This document shows positions 8,174-14,586 of a DNA stretch of 24,583 bases, in pieces. Every line of letters starts with the position of its first letter. The first letter of the stretch is position 1. The stretch is taken from NCBI GenBank assembly GCA_020024185.1, contig JAHHUD010000018.1, forward strand, positions 1 through 24,583, in the 5' to 3' direction. The translations under genes were made by a program, and so were the position numbers. This stretch comes from Oscillospiraceae bacterium. Its GTDB lineage: Bacteria; Bacillota; Clostridia; Oscillospirales; Ruminococcaceae. The notes under the pieces were generated by a model. That model made no database searches, was not told where the DNA came from, and saw only the letters and a program-made list of their open reading frames with translations.

Positions 8174-8206
8174 TATTTAATTGATATTAATTTATAATAT
8201 ATGGAC
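8162..8206 (-). terminator. intrinsic terminator overlapping the end of the phosphoesterase gene
   Basis: On the minus strand GTCCATAT (8206-8199) pairs with ATATGGAC (8176-8169), with further A-T pairing inside, and seven U residues follow (8168-8162). The stop codon of the phosphoesterase (8189-8187) sits in the loop, so the last codons form the upstream stem strand. The same bases contain the -35 of the tig promoter. Confidence 0.8.
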
Positions 8207-8870
8207 AAAATTCAAGTGCATCTGCTGAAATAAGTTTATAATTAACATCGTTGAACTTGCCTTGAAATGCATAGTTAATTGATTTCCCATGCAAATGTCC
8301 GTAATAACATCTTTTGATATTGTATTCTTGTAGTGTGTTAATTATATGATTATTTCTTTGATTTTGATAAATCGCAGGATAATGTAAAAAAACTACTTTT
8401 TCTTTATCAGATTTAATATAATCTAAAGATGTTTTTAACCTACCTGCTTCTCTAAGAATAACTTTCTCATCTGCCGGCTCTCCATTTTCGAAAATCCAGC
8501 CTCGTGTTCCGCAAACAATAATATCTTCAACTTCATAACTATTATTAAATAAAAATTTTATTGTTTTAAAATTATTTTCTTCAATAAAATTATTTAATTT
8601 TTTACTTGTTTGCCACCAGTAATCATGATTACCTTTTAAAATTATTTTATTGCCATTAAGATTTTCTATAAATGTAAAATCGTTAATGGCATCTTTTATA
8701 TCCATTGCCCAGGAAACATCTCCACATATAATAACTGTATCCTCTGGTTTTACAACTCTTTGCCAGTTATTTTGTAACCTTATATGATAATCCTGCCACC
8801 CCTCAAATATATCCATTGGTTTAGATACTCCAAGGGAAAGGTGCAAATCCCCTATTGTAAATATTGACAA
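8187..8870 (-). CDS. calcineurin-like metallophosphoesterase
   Basis: A 227-residue dinuclear-metal phosphoesterase. The family motifs are in order: GDLH (residues 7-10), GDVS (50-53), GNHD (80-83), the His of LHYP (about 163) and GHLH (191-194). This matches the cytosolic COG1768-type predicted phosphohydrolases of Firmicutes, whose substrate is unknown. The frame stays open to an ATG at 8921, but the first 17 residues would lack any family similarity. A TTG at 8870 lies 7 bases after a perfect AAGGAG, and starting there puts the first metal-binding motif at residue 7, as usual. The TTG start is therefore preferred. The gene is divergent from the DUF1540 gene, with 74 bases between the two start codons, and ends inside a terminator hairpin. 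It seems to be a single-gene transcript, since tyrS upstream ends in its own terminator. Confidence 0.9.
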   Translation of the reverse strand: MSIFTIGDLHLSLGVSKPMDIFEGWQDYHIRLQNNWQRVVKPEDTVIICGDVSWAMDIKDAINDFTFIENLNGNKIILKGNHDYWWQTSKKLNNFIEENNFKTIKFLFNNSYEVEDIIVCGTRGWIFENGEPADEKVILREAGRLKTSLDYIKSDKEKVVFLHYPAIYQNQRNNHIINTLQEYNIKRCYYGHLHGKSINYAFQGKFNDVNYKLISADALEFCPYIIN

Positions 8871-8890
8871 TATTAAACTCCTTGTATAAA
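8864..8890 (+). promoter_or_regulatory. candidate promoter of the DUF1540 gene
   Basis: The plus strand has a perfect -35 TTGACA (8864-8869) and TATAAA (8885-8890), but the spacer is only 15 bases, shorter than the usual 17. It overlaps the start codon and ribosome binding site of the divergent phosphoesterase. Transcription would start near 8897, leaving a leader of about 48 bases. The element is plausible but not certain; a sporulation sigma factor could be used instead. Confidence 0.4.
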
Positions 8891-8944
8891 TCAAATGTTT
8901 AAGCACACAATATATACACAACCAATAAAGGAGGTTTGTTAACT

Positions 8945-9121
8945 ATGTATGAAAACAAAAATTGTAGCTGTAACAGCGCTATTGATGGTGTAAATTGTGA
9001 TGTGAGTGAATGTAAATATCACGATGGTATAAGAAGTTGTACAGCAAGTTGCATCTGTGTTGAATGCAAAGAAACTGAACACGGTAAAAAAACACAGTGC
9101 GGCACATTTGAAAAAAGATAA
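8945..9121 (+). CDS. DUF1540 small cysteine-rich protein
   Basis: A 58-residue protein with nine cysteines, and the only plus-strand gene in the window. The pattern CDVSECKYH, then CTASCICVEC, then TQCGTF matches DUF1540, a family of short putative metal-binding proteins common in spore-forming Clostridia and Bacilli. The conserved Cys, His and Thr-Phe positions suggest a bound metal, probably zinc, but this is inference and no function is established. A longer frame opens at TTG 8936, one base after the ribosome binding site AAAGGAGG. The ATG at 8945 is 10 bases from it and is preferred. It is flanked by a divergent phosphoesterase gene and, downstream, by a bidirectional terminator shared with the convergent tyrS. 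It is therefore a single-gene transcription unit. Confidence 0.85.
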   Translation: MYENKNCSCNSAIDGVNCDVSECKYHDGIRSCTASCICVECKETEHGKKTQCGTFEKR

Positions 9122-9131
9122 TTTGATATAC

Positions 9132-9162
9132 AAAGGGTACTTTTAATGTATAAGTACCCTTT
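9132..9162. terminator. bidirectional terminator between DUF1540 and tyrS
   Basis: An 11-bp perfect stem AAAGGGTACTT (9132-9142) with AAGTACCCTTT (9152-9162) and a 9-base loop sits between the convergent genes. Each strand ends in a run of U (TTTTAT on plus; TTTGTAT on minus), so it can stop DUF1540 transcripts rightward and tyrS transcripts leftward. Confidence 0.9.
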
Positions 9163-9182
9163 TATATTTACATAAAATAAAT

Positions 9183-10403
9183 CTATTTTACAATTTTAAG
9201 GAATGTTTTTTTACCTTTTTTCATAATGAATTTCTCATCAAACATTTCCTTTGAAAATGCAGTATCAATACTTGTAATTTTTTCGTCATTTACAAGTAAT
9301 CCACCTTGCATAACAAGTCTTCTTGCTTCTGATTTACTTGGCACAAGTTTTGAAACAACCATCAAATCTAAAACTGCAATTTTATCATCTGTAAAATGTT
9401 CGTCAAGAATTGTAAATGTTGGCATTGTAGAGTCGTCATTTCCACCTGCAAACAATGCTAAGGAAGCTGTTCTTGCTTTTTCTGCCTCTTCTTTACCGTG
9501 TACAAGAGATGTAAGTTCATAAGCAAGAATATCTTTTGCTTGATTAAGCTGTGCGCCTTCCCAACAATCCATTTTATCAATTTCTTCAAGAGGAAGGAAT
9601 GTAAGCATTCTTATACATTTTAGTACATCACCGTCTGCAACATTTCTCCAGTATTGGTAAAAATCAAATGGAGTTGTTTTATTTGGGTCAAGCCAAACAG
9701 CACCTTTTGCTGTTTTGCCCATTTTTTTACCTTCAGAGTTAAGAAGTAATGTAATTGTCATCGCATAAGCATCTTTGCCAAGTTTTTTACGTATAAGCTC
9801 TGTACCACCAAGCATATTTGACCACTGGTCGTCGCCACCAAACTGCATATTACAGCCGTATTCTTTAAATAAGTGATAAAAGTCATAAGATTGCATTATC
9901 ATGTAGTTAAATTCAAGGAATGAAAGACCTTTTTCCATTCTTTGTTTATAACATTCTGCACGAAGCATATTATTTACAGAAAAGCATGAACCAACTTCTC
10001 TAAGCAATTCTACATAATTAAGATTTAAAAGCCAATCAGCATTGTTTACAGCAATTGCAGCACCATCGCTAAAATCAATAAATCTTTCCATTTGCTTTTT
10101 GAATTTTTCGCAGTTAGCATCAATTGTTTCTTTTGTCATCATAGAACGCATATCTGTTCTACCAGAAGGGTCCCCAATATGACCGGTACCACCACCAAGC
10201 AAAACGATTGGTTTATTACCTGCCATCTGCAATCTTTTCATAAGACAAAGAGCCATAAAATGTCCAACATGGAGAGAATCGGCTGTCGGGTCAAATCCGA
10301 TATAGAAAACTGCTTTACCTTCATTTACTAGGTTTTTAATTTCATCTTCGTCAGTTACTTGTGCAACTAGCCCACGAGCAACTAATTCATCATAAATTTT
10401 CAT
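9183..10403 (-). CDS. tyrS: tyrosyl-tRNA synthetase
   Basis: A 406-residue class Ic aminoacyl-tRNA synthetase that charges tRNA-Tyr. The HIGH-type motif is HVGH (residues 45-48) in FDPTADSLHVGHF, and the KMSKS-type loop is KMGKT (227-231). The segment GGDDQWSNMLGG (189-200) is characteristic of TyrS substrate binding. An S4 RNA-binding domain occupies about residues 340-400 (SKSEARRLVMQGGLLVND). The length and KMGKT variant fit the TyrS form with a C-terminal S4 domain. The ATG follows AAAAGGAG. The gene is preceded by a T-box leader whose specifier codon is TAC, which independently confirms the amino acid. Expression should rise when uncharged tRNA-Tyr accumulates. Confidence 0.98.
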   Translation of the reverse strand: MKIYDELVARGLVAQVTDEDEIKNLVNEGKAVFYIGFDPTADSLHVGHFMALCLMKRLQMAGNKPIVLLGGGTGHIGDPSGRTDMRSMMTKETIDANCEKFKKQMERFIDFSDGAAIAVNNADWLLNLNYVELLREVGSCFSVNNMLRAECYKQRMEKGLSFLEFNYMIMQSYDFYHLFKEYGCNMQFGGDDQWSNMLGGTELIRKKLGKDAYAMTITLLLNSEGKKMGKTAKGAVWLDPNKTTPFDFYQYWRNVADGDVLKCIRMLTFLPLEEIDKMDCWEGAQLNQAKDILAYELTSLVHGKEEAEKARTASLALFAGGNDDSTMPTFTILDEHFTDDKIAVLDLMVVSKLVPSKSEARRLVMQGGLLVNDEKITSIDTAFSKEMFDEKFIMKKGKKTFLKIVK

Positions 10404-10485
10404 TGTTTTTCTCCTTTTAGCACTTATTAAGTTAGTATATTTAATAATATTTCTACAATTAAATTAAAATATCTATTATTAAACA

Positions 10486-10526
10486 AATAAAAAGACACCT
10501 TCTGCCAATTATGGCAGAGGGTGTCT
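10486..10526 (-). terminator. T-box-controlled intrinsic terminator ahead of tyrS
   Basis: On the minus strand AGACACCCTCTGCCA (10526-10512) pairs almost perfectly with TGGCAGAAGGTGTCT (10507-10493), with one mismatch and a TAAT loop, followed by TTTTATTT. It lies between the T-box sequence and tyrS and is the regulated terminator of the leader. Confidence 0.93.
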
Positions 10527-10753
10527 GTAAACACGGTACCACCTCTGTTTATGTATTTTTCTCAAAATACACCTTACAAAGTTATTAACTTTCATACTGT
10601 AACGGGTACACCGTCATTGGCTACTGCTTTTTTCACCAATGCCACTCAAAAAAGTAATTTCTCTTAAAAAACGGTCTTTCTTACACCTACCGAAAGCTCT
10701 CTTTGCCTGTTTATTTTAAGATACTGTATTTTGTCACTGTGTTTAACTATATT
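10486..10753 (-). ncRNA. tyrosine T-box leader riboswitch
   Basis: This fills the 399-base gap between recN and tyrS. On the minus strand there is an AGAGAG bulge (10702-10697), a Stem I distal-loop motif GGTAGGTGTAA (10691-10681) and a likely specifier TAC (10656-10654) in GAAATTAC before TTGAGTGG. Next come the element ACGG...CCGTTA (near 10613-10600), Stem III TGTATTTT/AAAATACA and the T-box AGAGGTGGTACCGTG (10546-10532). The TGGT (10541-10538) pairs with ACCA, matching a tRNA with discriminator A73 such as tRNA-Tyr. AAACA and TGTTT flank the T-box and can close the antiterminator. Uncharged tRNA-Tyr is expected to bind the leader and prevent termination. The leader class is certain; the exact specifier register is likely but rests on spacing. 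Confidence 0.95.
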
Positions 10754-10759
10754 TTAATT

Positions 10760-10790
10760 TGTATAACAAGATAAAGCTAGTATATCACAA
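10760..10790 (-). promoter_or_regulatory. promoter of the tyrS T-box transcript
   Basis: Directly after the recN stop the minus strand has TTGTGA (10790-10785) and TATACA (10765-10760) preceded by TGT, an extended -10. The spacer is 19 bases in this register, so the extended -10 may carry most of the activity. Transcription would start near 10753, at the expected 5' end of the T-box leader. Confidence 0.6.
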
Positions 10791-10802
10791 CAAATTTATT
10801 TG

Positions 10803-12470
10803 TCAACTGTTTTTAGCAATATACATCATCTCTCTCGCATTCTCAAGACTTGTTTCTGTTACGTTCTCCCCTGAGATAATTCTTGCTATTTCAACAACTC
10901 TTTCTTCATCAGAAAGTTCTTTAACTTGCGTAAATGTAGAGTTACCTTTTATATTTTTTTCTATATATAAATGGTTATCTGCAAAAGCTGCAATTTGTGG
11001 TGAATGTGTAACGCAAAAAACTTGATGGTCAGTTGCTGTATGTTTTAACATTTTACCTATTTTGAGAGATGCCGAACCAGAAACTCCTGCATCAACTTCG
11101 TCAAATATCATAGTATCTGTACTTTGTTTTTCTGCAAGAACACTTTTTATCGCAAGCATAATACGAGAAAGTTCACCACCAGAGGCAATCTTTGCTAAAG
11201 GCTTTGGATTTTCGCCTTTATTTGTAACAATATAAAACTCAATATTATCTTGTCCGTCAGATGAAAAATCTTTTTCTGTTATGTTAAGATACAATCTTAC
11301 ATTTGGCATATTAAGAAATAATAACGACTTTTGTATTCTTTCAGATAAATTATCAAACTGTTGTTTTCTATATTCTGTTAATCTGTCTGCAACTATTTTA
11401 AGTTCTTTTAAAACTTTATTTTTTTCATCATATAATACATCAAGTTTTTCCTGAGCAAACTCAATATTATCAAGTTTTTCTTTTGCATTTTTATAGTATT
11501 CCAGAACATCTTGCACACTATTTCCGTATTTTCTTTTTAATTTATAATATGTATCAAGTCTTTCCTCAATTTCATCAATTTGACCGATATCAATATCAAA
11601 ATCTTCTATAGCGTTCCTTATTTCAAACATCATATCCTGACACTTGTCAGAAATATCTGCCAAAGTTTCAGCTATTTCATTTATCTTATCTGAAAACTCA
11701 GAAATCTGTGACATATTATCATATACCTGTTCTACACCACTGCAAACACCAGGTAATTCATCATCACCCGTAAGTATTTGGTAAGAACCATTAAGACAAG
11801 ATAATATATGTTCAGCGTTTTTTATAAGTTTTTTTTGCTCTTTGAGTTGATTTTCTTCTTCTTCAGAAATATCTGCATTCTCAATTTCTTCAACTTGAAA
11901 TTGTAACAACTCCAAGTCATTTTGTTTTGTTTTTTCTATGTTTGAAAGTTCTTTAATCTTACTTATAATATCAGAATACTTATTATAAACAATAGTATAC
12001 TCATCATAACAAGTCTTATCATTTGAAAAACTATCTAATATAGAAAGATGTTTTGTTTCATCTAAAAGACTCTGATTATCATGTTGCCCATGTATATTTA
12101 TCGCTTCTGAAAAAATTGTTTTAATAATATTTAACGGAACAGGTACCCCATTTATTCTAGCACTATTTTTACCTTCAGCAGATATTACACGAGAAACTAT
12201 GCACTCTTCTTCCAAATCAACATCATGTTCATGTGCTAATTTAATTATATTTTTATTTACATTTTCAAAAACTGCAACAATTGAAGCTTTTCCAGCTCCA
12301 GACCTTATTATGTCTTTTGATACGCGCTCTCCCATTATCGCATTAATTGAATCTATAATTATAGATTTACCTGCACCGGTTTCACCAGTAAGGCAAGTAA
12401 AACCAGTATCAAATGATATATTTGCTTTTTCTATAACTGCTACATTTTCAATTGTTAATTCTTTAAGCAT
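10803..12470 (-). CDS. recN: DNA repair protein RecN (SMC-like ATPase)
   Basis: A 555-residue SMC-like protein that acts early in double-strand break repair. The head is split: Walker A GETGAGKS (residues 29-36) at the N terminus; then, after a long coiled coil (about 150-380), the ABC signature SGGELS (430-435), Walker B MIFDEVDAG (454-462) and the His-loop VTHSPQIAAFAD near 484. The length is normal. A GTG at 12479 is in frame but only one base from GGAAGG; the ATG at 12470 is correctly spaced and gives the usual MLKELTIENVAVIE start. It is the last gene of the long housekeeping operon, 28 bases after argR, an adjacency widely conserved in Firmicutes. No terminator is seen before the tyrS T-box promoter. 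Confidence 0.97.
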   Translation of the reverse strand: MLKELTIENVAVIEKANISFDTGFTCLTGETGAGKSIIIDSINAIMGERVSKDIIRSGAGKASIVAVFENVNKNIIKLAHEHDVDLEEECIVSRVISAEGKNSARINGVPVPLNIIKTIFSEAINIHGQHDNQSLLDETKHLSILDSFSNDKTCYDEYTIVYNKYSDIISKIKELSNIEKTKQNDLELLQFQVEEIENADISEEEENQLKEQKKLIKNAEHILSCLNGSYQILTGDDELPGVCSGVEQVYDNMSQISEFSDKINEIAETLADISDKCQDMMFEIRNAIEDFDIDIGQIDEIEERLDTYYKLKRKYGNSVQDVLEYYKNAKEKLDNIEFAQEKLDVLYDEKNKVLKELKIVADRLTEYRKQQFDNLSERIQKSLLFLNMPNVRLYLNITEKDFSSDGQDNIEFYIVTNKGENPKPLAKIASGGELSRIMLAIKSVLAEKQSTDTMIFDEVDAGVSGSASLKIGKMLKHTATDHQVFCVTHSPQIAAFADNHLYIEKNIKGNSTFTQVKELSDEERVVEIARIISGENVTETSLENAREMMYIAKNS

Positions 12471-12498
12471 TTTTATCACACCTTCCGGTCTTACTTTA

Positions 12499-12954
12499 TT
12501 ATTTTATATATTGTTGTAATGAATTATTTAAAGTACGGGCTAACTCTTCTGTTCTCATAATAACAAAAATTGTGTTTTCTCCTGCAAGAGTTCCAACAAC
12601 GCCATCCCATTTAAGACTATCAAAAACTTCACATGCCGCCTGTGCCATAGCTGTATGACATTTTATAACAACAGTATTCATAGCATAATCAACAGATTTA
12701 ATAGACTCAGAAAAAATATAATCAAATCTGTTAAATGTAGCCTTTGTATCTTCTACAATTGTATTTTGTGCATATTTATATTCACCGGTTGACGAAACTA
12801 TTTTTACCAGATTTAATTCTTTAATATCTCTTGAAACAGTTGCTTGCGTAACATCAAATCCTTCTTTATTAAGATATTCAAGCAAAACTTCTTGTCTGTT
12901 TATATTATGCTCCTGAATAAGTGATAATATTTTCTTATGTCTGCTTTTTTTCAT
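12499..12954 (-). CDS. argR: arginine repressor ArgR/AhrC family
   Basis: A 151-residue transcription factor of the ArgR family, which in its hexameric, arginine-bound form represses arginine synthesis and activates catabolism. The N-terminal winged helix (about 1-70) includes the recognition helix TQATVSRDIKELNLVK with the Ser41-Arg42 pair. The C-terminal trimerisation and arginine-binding domain has TAMAQAACEVFDSL (about 101-114) and GTLAGENT (121-128). In E. coli and Bacillus ArgR the latter is GDDT, whose two aspartates bind arginine; here they are Glu-Asn. Effector affinity could therefore differ, but the fold is clear. No ARG box was recognised near the gene. It lies 12 bases after nadK and upstream of recN, as in many Firmicutes. 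Confidence 0.95.
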   Translation of the reverse strand: MKKSRHKKILSLIQEHNINRQEVLLEYLNKEGFDVTQATVSRDIKELNLVKIVSSTGEYKYAQNTIVEDTKATFNRFDYIFSESIKSVDYAMNTVVIKCHTAMAQAACEVFDSLKWDGVVGTLAGENTIFVIMRTEELARTLNNSLQQYIK

Positions 12955-12966
12955 GTTTTCACCTGC

Positions 12967-13779
12967 CTATCTTGATTTAAGTTTTTTATCAATTTTTGCA
13001 AATTGCCCCATATTTTTTTCAGAATATACATATAGCGCTTTGTTGGATAAGCTTACTGTTATAGCATCATTTTCATTTATTCGCTTATGGTTATCACCGT
13101 CAAACGATACATATATATCCTGTTGTCTTGAAGTATCAAAAGTTATTGTAATCTTTTTATTTTTAGCCAAAACCATTGGAGTTGATTTTAAACTGTGAAC
13201 TGCTACTGGGCTTATAACCAATGCGTCTAAATCATTATCTAAAATTGGTCCACCTGCTGAGAGTGAATATGCAGTTGAACCAGTTGCAGTTGCAACTATA
13301 AGGCTATCACAAACAAGATTTGCAATATTGCTTTCATTACAAAATACTTTTGTTGATATTGTATTTGATAAATTATTTTTTGCAATAACAACATCATTAA
13401 GACAATAATGCCAGCGTTCTTTATTTACTTTTGCTTTGAGCAATGAGTGTTTTTTTACTTCAAATTTTTCATTATGTTCAAAAAAATCTTTCAAATTTTC
13501 AAGGTGACTTGCTTCAATTGCTGTTAAAAATCCAAGTCTGCCATCATTTATTCCCAAAATCGGCTTATTATACATTACAGCAAGACAGCTTATAGACAAT
13601 AGTGTTCCGTCACCACCAACTACTAATATAAAGTCACAATCTTGGATGTTTTTTTTATTATCATCCATATTATCTGACCACATTTTTACTGTATTGTCAT
13701 ATTTATAGATAATATTTTTTATATCATCTACAAGTTGTGTGCTTTCTTCTTTATTATTTGTTTTTATGAAAATTTTCAT
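12967..13779 (-). CDS. nadK: NAD kinase
   Basis: A 270-residue ATP-dependent NAD kinase, the enzyme that makes NADP from NAD in the cytosol. The GGDGT motif is at residues 55-59 and NDGRLGFLT at 78-86. The NAD-binding conserved region TATGSTAYSLSAGGP spans about 164-178, and LNDVV (127-131) replaces the more common LNE. The length agrees with bacterial NadK. It starts 3 bases after tlyA and ends 12 before argR, so it is in the middle of the operon. The tlyA-nadK-argR-recN order is conserved in Clostridia and Bacilli and supports the call. Confidence 0.97.
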   Translation of the reverse strand: MKIFIKTNNKEESTQLVDDIKNIIYKYDNTVKMWSDNMDDNKKNIQDCDFILVVGGDGTLLSISCLAVMYNKPILGINDGRLGFLTAIEASHLENLKDFFEHNEKFEVKKHSLLKAKVNKERWHYCLNDVVIAKNNLSNTISTKVFCNESNIANLVCDSLIVATATGSTAYSLSAGGPILDNDLDALVISPVAVHSLKSTPMVLAKNKKITITFDTSRQQDIYVSFDGDNHKRINENDAITVSLSNKALYVYSEKNMGQFAKIDKKLKSR

Positions 13780-13782
13780 AGA

Positions 13783-14586
13783 TTATTCACCCAAATTTTG
13801 TTTTGCTTGTCCTACAACCAAATCAATTTGTTCTTCATTAACTACATCATCATCAGAATTTTTGCTTATAACAATTAAAAATTCAATATTTCCTTCTGGC
13901 CCTTTTATTGGTGAATATGTAAGTTCTTTTACACTAAAACCATTTTCACGTGCATATCCTATTACATTTTCTATAACTTCCTTATGCACATTTGAATCTC
14001 TTACAACACCTTTTTTGCCAACCTTTTCCTTTCCTGCCTCAAACTGTGGTTTTACAAGGCAAACACCTTTTACATATTCTGTGGAAACAGCAAAAGCAAC
14101 CGGAAATATATGTTTAAGTGAAATAAATGATACATCAACACTAAAAAAATCTATTTTTTCATCAAGCTGCTCTAATGTAAGATTTCTTATATTAGTTTTT
14201 TCAAGATTCACAACTCTTTCGTCAGTGCGAAGCTTCCATGCAAGCTGACCATATCCAACATCAACAGAATAAACTTTTTTTGCTCCGTTTTGCAACATAC
14301 AGTCTGTAAATCCACCTGTTGACGCACCTATATCCATACATACCTTATCTTTAAGTTCAAGGTCATACAGTTCCATTGCTTTTTCAAGTTTATATCCACC
14401 ACGGCTTACATATTTTAAGTCTTTGCCACGAACCTCAACTTTATCTGTATCTTTGACTGCATATCCAGCTTTATCTACTTTTTGGTTGTTGACATAAACA
14501 ATACCTGCCATTATAAGTGCTTGTGCACGTTGACGACTTTCTGTATAACCTTCTTCAAAGATATATTGGTCTAATCTAATTTTCAT
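13783..14586 (-). CDS. tlyA: TlyA family rRNA 2'-O-methyltransferase (putative)
   Basis: A 267-residue protein with an N-terminal S4 RNA-binding domain (about 1-60) and an FtsJ/RrmJ-type methyltransferase domain. The SAM-binding motif is MDIGASTGGFTDC (84-96). The K-D-K-E catalytic tetrad can be placed at Lys66, Asp151 (DVSFISL), Lys179 (LVKPQFE) and Glu236 (NIEFL). Mycobacterial TlyA methylates ribose at specific 16S and 23S rRNA positions; the family was first named as a hemolysin. The exact nucleotide targeted in this organism is unknown. Its ATG lies inside the end of dxs (11-base overlap) with AAGGAA upstream, which implies translational coupling. Confidence 0.93.
   Translation of the reverse strand: MKIRLDQYIFEEGYTESRQRAQALIMAGIVYVNNQKVDKAGYAVKDTDKVEVRGKDLKYVSRGGYKLEKAMELYDLELKDKVCMDIGASTGGFTDCMLQNGAKKVYSVDVGYGQLAWKLRTDERVVNLEKTNIRNLTLEQLDEKIDFFSVDVSFISLKHIFPVAFAVSTEYVKGVCLVKPQFEAGKEKVGKKGVVRDSNVHKEVIENVIGYARENGFSVKELTYSPIKGPEGNIEFLIVISKNSDDDVVNEEQIDLVVGQAKQNLGE

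Noticed and set aside
13739..14248. 169-residue plus-strand open frame opposite tlyA
   Set aside because: It is antisense to a well-supported methyltransferase, with no ribosome binding site and no recognisable motif.
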